Shown piece after piece: positions 47,329-58,446 of a stretch of DNA of 64,000 nt. The stretch is from Erythroxylum novogranatense (Eukaryota > Streptophyta > Magnoliopsida > Malpighiales > Erythroxylaceae), in NCBI GenBank assembly GCA_029891385.1, contig CM057233.1, forward strand, positions 47,322,063-47,386,062, read 5' to 3'. The translations under genes and the position numbers were made by a program. Numbering within the stretch: position 1 is the stretch's first letter; the number at the start of each line of letters is the position of its first letter. Under the pieces are notes generated by a model that searched no databases, had not been told where the DNA came from, and saw only the letters and a program-made list of their open reading frames with translations.

Positions 47329-47440
47329 CCGCACGTCGCGACGTGCGAATTTGTGTTCGTCGCGACGTGCAAATGTGTGTGCGTCGCGGCAAGCACGGAC
47401 CGTTCGTCGCGACAAGCGAACTGTTCGTCGCGACGAGCGT
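47329..47440. repeat. CGTCGCGACG palindromes, right LTR
   Basis: Five units: a 16-bp perfect palindrome GCACGTCGCGACGTGC (47331-47346), CGTCGCGACG (47358-47367), a decayed CGTCGCGGC (about 47382), CGTCGCGACA (about 47405) and CGTCGCGACG (47426-47435). The left LTR has only three. Confidence 0.92.
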
Positions 47441-48181
47441 GGCCTTAGTTGCAGCAAGCGTCCTGTTTCCAGCAAAGATGAGTTTTGGTATTTTGGGCAT
47501 ATCTTTTGATGCAGATGTCCAAATGAAGTGATTTTTGATTTGTTATGAACTAGAGGCATAGAGCTACATGTTTTGTGGAGAAATGAAATTGAAATCCAGC
47601 CTCTAAGAATCTTAAATTTTGGTCGGAAGTTGAGTATAGATTCTTATTTCAACATAAGGATAGGCCCAATATGTTTGAAGTATAACTTATGGATTTTTAA
47701 AATGAATTGAATGATTTTGGAGTCATTATAAACTTAAGACAATGGGGAAGAATTTGAGTTTTCTTGGAATTTATGGGTCCTCAAATTGTATTCTTATTGA
47801 ATGGGATTCTTACTTTTTGATAAAGGAAATCAAGGAAGGCAAGGGAATCACGAGGAGAGGCATCTTTTAAGCATGGATCCAAGCAAGGAAATTCAGGTGG
47901 GTTTTATGTTTATAATTTAGTAATGAGCCACTAAAGTTTTCTCTCAAATCAAGAATGATTTCAATTACTTCATAAATATCGTTTTGTTTCTAATGAATGA
48001 TTTGCAAAATTTCTACTTATTTCAGCATATGAACTTTTTCTGATGAATTTCAAAATAAATACAAGAATGCATCGAACATTTTATGTTATGCCTTGAAAAA
48101 TTCATGACATTTTGTATAGTCAGAAAAGAAAGAAAAGAGCATGAAAAGCATGAAATGGTTTGAGCATGATATGAATATGTG

Positions 48182-48365
48182 CTTTGTTTGGGCGAGAGAG
48201 GAACGTTTGGTTAGTCAAGTGCACGTCGACGTATAGCCTTCTCCCGGCTGCCCGCTTGGAGCTACGAGATCATGAGAAATCAGACTCGTTTCGTTTACGG
48301 TATAAACTTCGGTTTATCCGGATCGTTCTACAGAACTCTCGAGCCATTTATTTGTGCATTGCATC
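48182..48365 (+). repeat. Block conserved between long LTRs, right LTR copy
   Basis: Partner of 43540-43720 with a few substitutions; see that entry for the shared words. Confidence 0.8.
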
Positions 48366-49572
48366 TTTGAATTGTCAATTATGTGCATAAATGGAGTGTT
48401 TCGTATTGATGGTTAAATGAATATGCTGTGTTGATGTGATGACAATTTTCAACTATGAGCTTTAAACTAAAAATTCGAATTTGACTAAGATTTGGGAATA
48501 AGCGTTTTATGAACTTATTATGAAATTTTTTTACGACAAATGAACTTTTCAACGGTTTTGCTTATTCTTAGTTATAAACCTGTTACCCACGAGCTTTGTG
48601 CTCACCCCCCTTCATCCCCAATCTCCAGGTAATCGTAGGAGATCGGATGAGGGAGAGACAAGATGTTCGTTCGACATGTTTGCGATTTTCGTATTTTGTG
48701 AAAATGCCACTATGAGTTGTATAAGGATTTGATTTACAAAATTGTATATGAATTGTGATGAATTATGAGATTGTATATATATTTGAGTATGAATTGAAAT
48801 GAGAAAATGCAAATGGGTTTTAGATGTTAAATTGAGATATGAATGTGTATTGAATTCCAGACGGGGTGTCCGATGATACTGGTTATTGTGTGAAAAATAT
48901 ATAAGTGTATTTTAAACCCTTTGCAGGTATGGGTTAGTTGTAAAATACAGTCGTTATGCTGTCAGAATCTGTACGATACAGGATAAGAATGAGATTTATG
49001 ATTTTGTTAACAAGAATGAGATATAGCATGATTATGACGAATTTCATGATTTGAGTTTTGTTTAAGGATGTGATTTGTATAAGATTGAATAAAGAGAATA
49101 AGAAAAGAAAAGACAAATTTTATACTGGTTTCGGATTTGGTTTAGTCTTAAGGTATCCAACGTGCGTTTCTTCTAAAGAGTGTTATTTTCGGAAGTTGGA
49201 TCCGTTTTCATTTTGTCTCAAAATTCGATTTTCTCCGCTTTGTTAAGTTTTCGTTTCATCTTCCGATTTATGTCTTCTCTTTCGAGTCATTCGCTTCCAA
49301 TTTGTGATTCGATTCGTATCTGATTGGATTTCGCCATATGTTTCATTTCTTTGCTTTGATTCGATTCAGGTTCGTTCGTTTTCTTGTTCGATTTTGATTT
49401 GCTTCCACTTTTATTTGCGATTCGATTTCGTTGTTACTATTGATTTCTGCATCTTCCCTATTTGCGTCACCTTCGGATTCGAATTATTCGATGTGCATTC
49501 GCTTTATTTTCGATCGCCTTCGTTTCGTTTTTCGGTCGGGATCCGGCCTCCATATCGGGTCCCAACATGATG

Positions 49573-50690
49573 AGATACCCATAGAGGTATGTAAAAGCCT
49601 AGGTGAAAAGGGTCTTACTTGGCTAGCTAATACTTTTAATGTTATCCTTAAGTTCACCAAATTGTTGGATGAGTGGAGACTTAGTATGTTAATTCTTCTA
49701 TTTAAGAACAAAGGAGACAACCAAAATTATAACAACTCTAAAAACATCAAACTACTTAGTCACACAATGAAGTTATAGGAGAAGGTAACTGACCTATATA
49801 CAAGTTATTAGGGATATGTATGAAGGAAAAAAGACTGGAGTAAGGATGATAGGAGAAGATAGAAAAAAGTTTTTATCGATACTGGGCTATAATAAGGCTC
49901 CTTATTGAGTCTTTTTCTATTTTCAATAGTGATGGATATGCTCACCAAAAATATTTAAGAAGATGTGCCTTGGTGTATGTTGTTTGCTGATGATATTGTT
50001 TTAATGGATGAGACAAAAGAGGGTATCCATATCAAGCTAGAATGTTGGAAGGACTTGTTAAAGTTCAAGGGTTTTAAATTAAGCAAGACTAAGATTGAGT
50101 ACCTAGAGTGTAACTTTTTAGGCCAAAAGGTGGAAGTACATCAGGAGTTTTGTGTGACAAGAAGATACCACTCAAATTAAAAGGTAAATTATATCATTTA
50201 GTAATTAGATTGACCCTGTTATATAGGGCAGAGTTTTGGCCTAACAAGTGCATAGTTATAAGCTAATGGTAGTGGGGATGAAGATGCTTCATTAGATGTG
50301 TAACCTTACTAGAATAGATAAGGTCAAGAATGTATTGGTAAGAGATAAATTAAAGGTGACCAGTATTAATGAGAAGTTAAGAGAGACGAGGTTTAAGTAG
50401 TTCAGACATATTAAAAGGAAACACCCTGACACTTTAGGAGGAAGGTGCAAGAAATTAGTACTTAAAAACTATAAAAGAAAAAAAGGAAGGCCTAAGAAGA
50501 TTTGAGGGGAAGTAATTAAGAATGATATGATTTTGTTGGAAATTATCGAGGACATGGCCCCTAATAGAAAACTTTGGCGTACTAGGATACTTATAAAGGA
50601 TCTCTCACATAGAGAGGTCTTTCTCATTCCCTCAAGTCTTTTAAACATTTTTCTTCGGGTCTTTCATTCTATAGTTAGCCTTAATATTTT
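49573..50690 (+). pseudogene. LINE RT and C-terminus, 3' part
   Basis: Continues the LINE frame right after the duplicated TGATG (PIEVCKSLGEKGLTWLANTF). It shows a stop after LLSHTMKL (49778), then the RT active site FADD in MPWCMLFADDIVLMDET (49965-50010) and GFKLSKTKIEYL. After several stops come remnants of the C-terminal region (a KGRPKK-like run near 50480, DMAPNRKLWRTRI at 50551-50590). No poly(A) tail or target duplication was found, so the 3' border is approximate. Confidence 0.75.
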
Positions 50691-50984
50691 GATTATGTGG
50701 TACTTCCCTTCTAGTTATTTAGCCTAAGCAGTTTCTTACTTAGTCTAATTACTTTCTTGTAATGGTTAGTATGATTTTTTATAACTTTTTTTTGGTTTGT
50801 GTATTATTTAATATGTACTTTATCTTTTATTGTTAATCTTTACCATATTTCTATATGTACTATATTATGTATTACATTACATATTTTTATTGTTTTATTT
50901 ATATATATTTATCATTATATATTGATGATAATAGATTCAAAAAAATTAAATGTTGAAATTACTATATCTCACAAAGAAATGTGA
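50691..50984. other. AT-rich spacer after the LINE
   Basis: TTTATT/TATATT-rich DNA. It could be LINE 3' UTR or old filler; nothing specific was seen. Confidence 0.4.
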
Positions 50985-53810
50985 CCATCTATTTTGCAAG
51001 CTTCAATGATAGAATTGAAGGCCCTACCTAATCATCTAAAGTATGTCTATTTAAGTGAAGAAGAGTCATGACCTGCAATCATCTAAAAAAATTTGACTAC
51101 AGGGTAAACGGAAAGGCTAATGACACTTTTAAAGGAGTACAAAATTGCAATTGGCAAGACCGTAGTTGATATAAAAGGCACAAGTCCAGCAATTTTGGAT
51201 TTTTTTTGGAAGAAACTGCTAAACCAATAAAGGAACCACAAATTAGTCTCAATCTAACAATGAAAGATGTGGTAATGAAAGAAAGTTTAAAACTTTTTGA
51301 TGCATGTATGATCTATTTGATCTCAGATAGTGAGTAGATGAGCCTTGTTTATGTTGTGCCAAAGAAAACTACGATAACAACGAAAAGAAATCAAAATGAT
51401 GGGTCGGTAACAATGACCGTGAAGCATGGGTGGCGAATATGCATAGACATTGGGAAACTTAAATTGGCCACTAGAAAGGATAATTTCCCATGACCTTTTA
51501 TAGATAAAAAAAAACTTATTGGTAAACCACGTTTTTGCTTTTTGAATGGTTTTTAGGTTATTACCAAATAAAAATTTCTTAAGAAGATCAAGAAAATACC
51601 ACTTTTACATGCCCTTTGGAATATATGCATTTAGGTGAATGTCCTTTGGTCTTTGTAATGCTCTTAGTATATTTCAAAGGTGCATAATGAGTGTATTTTC
51701 TAAGTATATTAAGAATTGCATTGAAGTATTCATGGATGATTTCACCGTTTAAGAAGAATCACTTGATGATTGCTTAAACCATTTATCGAAGGTTCTCAAA
51801 AGATGCATAAAAACAAATTTGGTGTTGAATTATGAAAAATGTCATTTTAAGGTTGATTAAGGCATCATTTTAAGAAATGCGATTTCATCCAAATGCATAG
51901 AAGTTGATAAAAAAGTGGATTTAATTATGGACTTACCGTACCTTACAAACGTTAGGGAAGTACGATCTTTTCTTGAATATGTAGGATTTTATTTTAGGTT
52001 TATTAAAGATTTTTTCAGGATCGCAATAATATTGTCAAAGTTGTTACAAAAAGATGTTCCATTTAAATTTGGAAAAGGAATGTTAAGAAGCTTTAACAAA
52101 CTCAAAGCATTATATTATGAAAACATTGGGATTTACCATTCTAGATAATGTGTTATGTTAGCAACTATGCAATGGAAGCTATTTTAGGAGAAAAGATTAG
52201 GAAACAAAGTTATGCCATTTATTATGCTTTAAAACATTGGACGGTGTATAGTGTAATTATTCAACAATCAATAATAAGCTCTTAAAATATTTTTCTTTAA
52301 ATAAATTTAGATCGTATTTACTTGGCTCTAAAATTATTGTATATTTTAACCATATAGCATTAAAATACCTCTTGACAAAAAGGATTCCAAAATGAGGTTA
52401 ATACAATGGATTTTGTTGTTTCAAGAGTTTGGTTTAACAATAAGGGGTTGAAAAGGAGCAAAGCATTTAGTAGATGACCATCTGAGTAGGTTGGTAAGGG
52501 ATGGAGATATTTTACCAATTTTTGAAACTTTCCTTGATGAACAATTGTTTTGGTTCTATGGTACGTAGACCTTGTTAACTATTTAGTTAATGAAACTTAA
52601 CCTAATTACATTAGTAAGTCTAGGAAGGAAAAGATACGAAACGAGGCAAAATATTATGTATGGAATGAACTATACTTATTAAAGTTTTGCTCTTATCAAG
52701 TCATTAGATGTTGTGTGCTAGAGGATGAACATCATTTTGTCTTAGCTTTTTCTCACAATTATATATATGGCGGTCATTTTGGTCTTAAACAAATTACTAG
52801 ACAAGTTTTGGATAGTGATCTGTATTAGGAAACCTTGTTTAGAGATGCATATGTGTTTTGTAAAAGTTGCGATAGATACCAAAAGACAAGTACATTATCT
52901 CATAAAAATGAAAAGTCTTAAATCCCAATTCCTATATTTGGGATATTTGACGCATATGACATTGATTTTATAGGCCACTTTCCTTTATCTCGTGGTTTTT
53001 CTTACATACTCTCGCCTGTTGATTATGTTTTGAAGTGGTTGATAGAAAAATCCACCAAGATTGATGATTCTACAGTTGTTGTAGGTTTTTATAAAATCTA
53101 ATATTTTTAATGCATTTGGGGTTCCACAAGCCATCATTGGTGATTAAAGGAGTCACTTTTGCGACAGTGGAGTGGCAACAACTATACAATGCATCATGGA
53201 GTAGCCACTACATATCATCCATAAACAAATGGAAAAGTAGAAGTATTAAATAGAGAAGTAAAATCTATTTTTGAAAATGATGGTAAATTTACGGAGAAAG
53301 GATTGTAGTTTGCATTTAGACAATGCTCTTTGGGTTAGCGTATAACCTACAAAACACTAATAGGAATGTCTCTTTATATATATATATATTTTTATAAAGC
53401 TTTGGTGATTGAACATAAAGCTTATTGGACATTGCAACAGCTTTAGTAAAAGTTAGGGAGGCAAGGAAATTGTAATTGTAAGAGTTAGAGCAACTAAGGT
53501 TAGGCGCTTATGAGAACTCAAGAATTTATAAAGATAAAACAAAGTTGTTGCACGACAATATGATCTTAAGGAAGAAATTTGAGGTAGGAAAGAAAGTTAT
53601 TATATAATTCTTAATTAAAGCCTATGTTAGGTAAGTTACATAATGTTCTAAATGGCTTGCTCTTTTTTTGTCATTAATGTATTTTCTTATAGTGCAGTGG
53701 AAATAAAGAGTTTAGATATTGAAAAGATCTTTAAAGTGAATAAACATAGATTAAAATGATTTTATGAGGACATGACAGTTTCACGTGTGATGGATATTGA
53801 TTTGGTACTT
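50985..53810 (+). pseudogene. Athila-like Ty3/gypsy pol remnant (RT, RNase H, integrase)
   Basis: Read through many stops. It starts with MIELKALPNHLKYVYLSEEE (51008-51064), then IGKTVVDIKGTSPAI and a WRICIDIGKLKLATRKDNFP stretch (about 51431-51495). The RT active site VFMDDFTV follows (about 51728-51750), then DYEKCHF and SFLEYVGFYFRFIKDFFRIA. RNase H is fragmentary. Integrase includes IDFIGHFPLSRGF (about 52960-53000), KWLIEKSTKIDDSTVV and the C-terminal KFEVGKKVLLFN-like and NKHRLK-FYED motifs up to 53775. The order matches Athila/Tat pol. It is probably the continuation of the gag at 27850-28905. Confidence 0.75.
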
Positions 53811-54084
53811 CCCTAATTCATAAAAGATTGAGAAGAAAAAGCCATATCAAGCATGATGACTATTAAGATATATTCATGCAATCTTTATGCTATCAACTAT
53901 CCATTGTAATTATCCTTTATTTTCTCATAAAATCACATACATTAATAGCCGGTATTATTGAGTTGATTTATGACTTTAGTTAGAGACACCTAGAGGGTAT
54001 AAATAGGTGGATGTACATCACATTATAGACATACAGAAATACAGAGAGCATTTCTACATTTCTTCTTCGTTCTTTATTTCTACA

Positions 54085-56450
54085 TAGTATCAAAGCCTCT
54101 TTTGTAACAAAAGGAGTCAAAAATTCTAGGCCTTCTCCATTCTTTCTCTCAACATTTTGTTTGTTTTTAAATCTACTCCAAAAATAAAATTTCATATACC
54201 AAATTGTTATTCTTCTTGGCATATCACAACAGTGTAAAAATAATCTCCAAATGTCCCCACACATGCCCTCACACGCTACCGAAAGCCACTGGTTTTCAAC
54301 TAGTTGCAAGTGTTTGGAGAAAAAGACAACCTAAATGATGTAGTTTAACTTCTTGAAAAAATGACATTGTTTAGTTACAGGAAGGCAAACACACATCAGT
54401 GCCATGTCATCACAACAAGCACTTGGCAATCATGTTTGGCCTAGTCTTGATGTTAATATAAAAATATACATATTCTTGACACTACTCGAGCCCTTCTTAT
54501 ATCATCTTATTATCCTAAAACCTTTTGGGGATAAGCAACCTTTACAACTGTCTATACTATCAATCATATTCCCTCTTTTATCATAGGTAATATCTCTACA
54601 TATAAGCACTTATTTAATCATGCTCTTAATTATCAATCCCTTAAATTTTTTAGATGTTCGTGCTTTTTTCTATTATAACCTCATGAGCACACTAAACTTA
54701 AACTTAGAGCGTGCTTATGTTATTTTATAGGGTATAGCATAGAGCATAAAAGATACAGATATTAGGATCTATTATCTCAATGACTTTGAATCTCTTGACA
54801 TATCACTTTTTGGGAACATAAAATGTTTTCTACAAGATCAAAATTCTAAGTTGATGAACCCTCACATAATTTTTTTGGGATGTTACCATACCTTTGTTTT
54901 CTGATATTTCTTCTGCAAGTCCGTCTTACAAACCTAGGAACTTAACACAACCGACACCTAATTCTATTGTATCTTTTTTGACTACAAATCCTCCATCCTC
55001 ACCAAATAACTCTTCCTCTTCTATTCATTCACAAGAATATACTGAGTCTCTACAATCCGTTTGTCAATCCTCTTGTGTAAGTCAACCATCTACTCGTCTT
55101 AAAGACTTCCATGTTTATTCCACTATTGTTTCTCTATATGAATCTCACACCTATCACGAGGCCAACTCTATCCCCTTATGGCAGCAAGTAATGGTTGAAG
55201 AATTATAGGCTCTATTCAACACCAATAGTTGGGACTTAGTTGACCTACCTTTAGATAAGTCTATTATTGGCTATAAATGGATCTATAAAATCAAAATTCA
55301 AACTACAAGGTACAATTAGTTGCAAAGAGGTTTACTCAAGAATATGGAATCGACTATAAGGATACCTTTGCTTCTGTAGCTTGTCTAACTTTAGTCTGTA
55401 ATCTTATTATCGTAATAACAAGCAAGCATTGGCAATTGTTCCAAATGAATGTCAAGAATGCCTTTCTTAATGGTGATCTTCATAAAGAAGTATAAATGCA
55501 ACTACCACCTGGGTATGCTTGTCCAACTAATAAAGTTTTTTGTCTTCGCAAAGCATTGTATGGCCTGAAGCAAGTTCCTTGAGCTTGGTTTGCTAAATTT
55601 AACTCCACCATCAACCGTCTTGGCTTTACATCTAAATCTTATGATTAAGCTTTGTTTATCTAAAAAACATATCAAATGTGCACTCCTCTTTTTATATGTT
55701 GATGACATGATAGTAGGAGATCACTACTCTCAAATATTGTCTTCATCAACAATTTGAAATGAAAGATTTAGGTCCCTTGAGCTATTTTTTAGGCTTTGAA
55801 TTATCTTATGATAATTCAGGCTACTACTTATCATAAGCCACGTATGCTACTATTCTTATCTCTTATGCTAGTCTCACTAAAACTAATATTACTAGCACTC
55901 CACTAGACTCTAATGGTCATATCCCTGTCACTGATGGAACTCTTTTAGGTGATGGTACACTTTAACAATAGCTAGTTGGTAGTCTTATATACCTTACTAT
56001 TACTCGTCTCGATATCGCCATGCAGTTCACATTGTCCATTAGTTTATGTTTGCACCTCTTACCATTCACTTTTTCTATTGTTCTTCTTATACTTTGATAC
56101 ATTTGAGGCACATTATTTTATGGACTTCATTTAGTCATTGATCTTTTATTGGATTATATGCATACTTTGATGTCCACTGGGCTCGCGACCTAACTACTCA
56201 TCTATCTACCACTGGTTACTATTTCTTTCTCAACACATCCCTCATTTCTTAGCGCAACAAGAAGTAAATGATTGTCTCTTGTTCAAGCACTAAATTAGAA
56301 TACTGAGCCTTAGTTGACACTACCTCTGAACTTTTATGGTTATGATGCTTATTTCAAGACATTGATGTCACCCTTCTTCTACAATTCCTCTCTTGTATGA
56401 TAATTGTGCTCTTTGGAAGGCAACCCAAACATGACATTTTTGCATTTTAG
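54085..56450 (+). mobile_element. Decayed Ty1/copia element E with internal deletion
   Basis: A primer-binding-like TAGTATCAAAGCC at 54085-54097 follows a probable LTR end (TTCTACA, 54084). A TATAAATAGG lies near 54000. The early part lacks gag and protease. Integrase C-terminal motifs appear at about 54475-54840 (ARALLISSYYPKTFWG, CYFIGYSIEHKRYRY), the linker at 54894-55208, and RT from 55206 (NSWDLVDLP, IIGYKWIYKI). The active site YVDDM is at 55695-55709. RNase H traces run to about 56420. Stops are dense. LTR borders were not resolved. Confidence 0.75.
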
Positions 56451-57414
56451 TTATTTATATGTTTAAACTACTTGATTTTGTGTAGTTGTTTTGTTAGTTA
56501 AGGAAATCATTTGGTCTTTTAGGTACAATGTTAAAATTCTTAAGCTGACATCATACCTTAAGTAACCCAACAATTTGGAATAGAATCCCTTAAATTCCAT
56601 AATATTGAACTTCATAATGTGAGATCATGCTTAAGGTAATTTAGTTTTCGGGATAAAAGATCTAAAATTTCAAATTGTTAAAATTCCTAAGGCCAAATTA
56701 TGCCTTATGTAACTCATGTTAGGGTAGCAATCATATTAAATTCTAGAATACTAACATTCATAAGGCAAAATCATAGATGTTAACGATCTGTTTTATTTTA
56801 AAGAACTTGTGATTCAAAAAATAAATAGAATTTTCTTTATATTTCTTTTAAAAAATAATGATGATATAAAAATGAAATAATAATAATAACAAAATACACT
56901 TATACAAAAATGAAACCCTAACTTTAATTTATTTTTTTCGGGGCTCTCTCCCCCAACGTGCAGCGACCAAGCGTCCCACCTGTCTCCCAGCAAAGTAGCA
57001 GCAGTCTAGCATCCAAGCGTCCATCCACCAACCAGTGCACCATAGCCTCCAGTCTACCAAGATCACACAAGCAGCACTCTACCGGTCCACACTTCCCAAT
57101 CTATCTTCCAAGCATCTCACCAGCGCTCCAAGCCGCCACGCTCAGCCACTATGCTCTCGTCTACCTCTAGTCCACGCATGCACCAGCACCAACACCAGTC
57201 CTTAAGCAATGTACCACGCGTTCCACCAGGCACCAACCAGCTTCTAGTCCACCAAGCTACACCAAACAGTTCCACGCAGCGTCCCAGTCCCAAGCAACAC
57301 GAAACAACTCGCCGTCCAGCACACGTCAAGCAACCAGTCCCACAATTCACACAAGCATTGCATGCAGTAGCGTTCCACCTGTCTTCCAGTACCGTAGTTA
57401 TGGGAAGAACAAAT
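56451..57414. other. Degenerate repeats and a C-rich island, origin unclear
   Basis: 56500-56790 has three or four loose copies of a segment around CTTAAGGTA/CATAAGGCA with AAATTCYTAAG. The minus strand of 56940-57410 is rich in CTGG/GGTGG-type words, and the plus strand is C-rich (CCAGC, CCACC), unlike its AT-rich surroundings. Open frames here are low-complexity Ser/Pro/Gln and match no family I know. In minus orientation the whole would lie directly downstream of the probable LTR at 57415-59607, so a retroelement leader is possible. Confidence 0.45.
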
Positions 57415-58023
57415 TGTTGGAAAATTAGGATGAGATTCGACCGTGATCGCGGCAGAATAATTATAAACTTTTTTTTTGTATTTTGATTTTTCAAAATTAA
57501 GATCATTTAATTCTATAAAATAATTAATGCATAAATTATAATAAAGCATGAATATTAATTCATACCTTATTTCGAAATCTGATCATTTTTTTATCATTTC
57601 ATTCGAACCGTTTTCAAAACTGATTCTTCTTAACCATCACAGATGAACAAATATTTGACATCTAACGTTATCTATATAATAGGTTGAGAAAACCTTATAA
57701 CTCTTACAAAGAGGGCTAAACAAAAAGTGTTAGTTTCATTATAGCTTAGGCTTACTTATAATAAAATTTGGACATTTTAGTAATTTCAATTAAACTTCAA
57801 TTAGAATTACAACTAATTCTAATTAAATACTAATTATATCCAAATAAGATCCAATATCTTATATTGATCTTATTTATTAAATATCTCATATTTAATCTTA
57901 AAATTTCTCAAACTTTATAATCCAGTCTTGTAACAACCCAAATTACCCGCTTACAGATATTATTCGCTTTGGGTCTTGGCCCAACCAAGTCCTAATAGTT
58001 TTGCTTTTCCCAAGAACTTCCTA

Positions 58024-58104
58024 GGAAGTCACCCATTCTAGTACTACTCTTGCCCTAGCACATTTAACTTCGGAGTTCTGATGGGATCTGGTGCGTTAGA
58101 GCAT
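58024..58104 (-). repeat. 5S rRNA-like domain, left Cassandra LTR
   Basis: Plus-strand words AAGTCACCCATTCTAGTACT, CTCTTGCCCTAGCAC and GAGTTCTGATGGGATCTGGT correspond to the reverse of plant 5S rRNA, including the internal Pol III promoter region. It is a retroelement part and not a 5S gene. Confidence 0.92.
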
Positions 58105-58366
58105 GAAAAACACGTCTGTAAAAGAGAGGTATTCGTACCCTTATAAGATATATTTCGTTTCCCTCTTCAACCAATATGGGATCTCATACTCTCCACCCCC
58201 TTAGGGCCCAGCCTTCTTTGGAGCCCAATCTAGCTAGCATAACGGTTCGAGTATTAGTTTTGATACCACCTGTAATAGCCCAGATCAATATCCGCTCATA
58301 GATATTATCCGCTCTGAGCTTTAGCTCAGCCAAACCTCACGATTTTAATTTTTCTGAGAATTTCCC

Positions 58367-58446
58367 TGGAGGTCACCTATTCTTGAACTACTCTTGTATT
58401 AGCACATTTAACTTCGAAGTTCTGATGGGATCCGGTGCGTTAGGGT
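58367..58446 (-). repeat. 5S rRNA-like domain, right Cassandra LTR
   Basis: Same 5S-derived segment (GAAGTTCTGATGGGATCCGG), more diverged in its first half (GAGGTCACCTATTCTTGAAC). Confidence 0.9.

Larger units (their letters stand above)
41014..49567 (+). mobile_element. Large non-autonomous LTR element (LARD-like), TSD TGATG
   Basis: Two LTRs of about 3.95 kb enclose only 644 bp of internal DNA. TSD TGATG lies at 41009-41013 and 49568-49572. The internal part keeps a tRNA-Met-like primer-binding site at its left and the GAGGACAAAATTCTTTTAAG tail plus purine tract at its right, but no gag or pol. That end sequence is typical of Tekay/Del chromoviruses, so the likely parent is of that type (inference). 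It would need proteins in trans. It sits inside the RT of a LINE. Confidence 0.93.
45606..49567 (+). repeat. Right LTR of the LARD-like element
   Basis: Direct-repeat partner of the left LTR. The main visible differences are in the palindrome cluster (two more units here) and in the TTCG-rich tail near 49240-49270, where the left LTR has extra copies of TTAAGTTTTCGTTTCGCTT. Confidence 0.95.

Noticed and set aside
57117..57549. Open frames of 101-129 codons on both strands of the C-rich island
   Set aside because: Composition-driven Ser/Pro/Gln or Cys/Trp/Gly-rich frames overlapping on both strands, without a domain or good start context.
58024..58446. 5S rRNA genes
   Set aside because: Two diverged 5S-like segments sit inside short LTRs with primer site, purine tract and TSD; they belong to a Cassandra TRIM.
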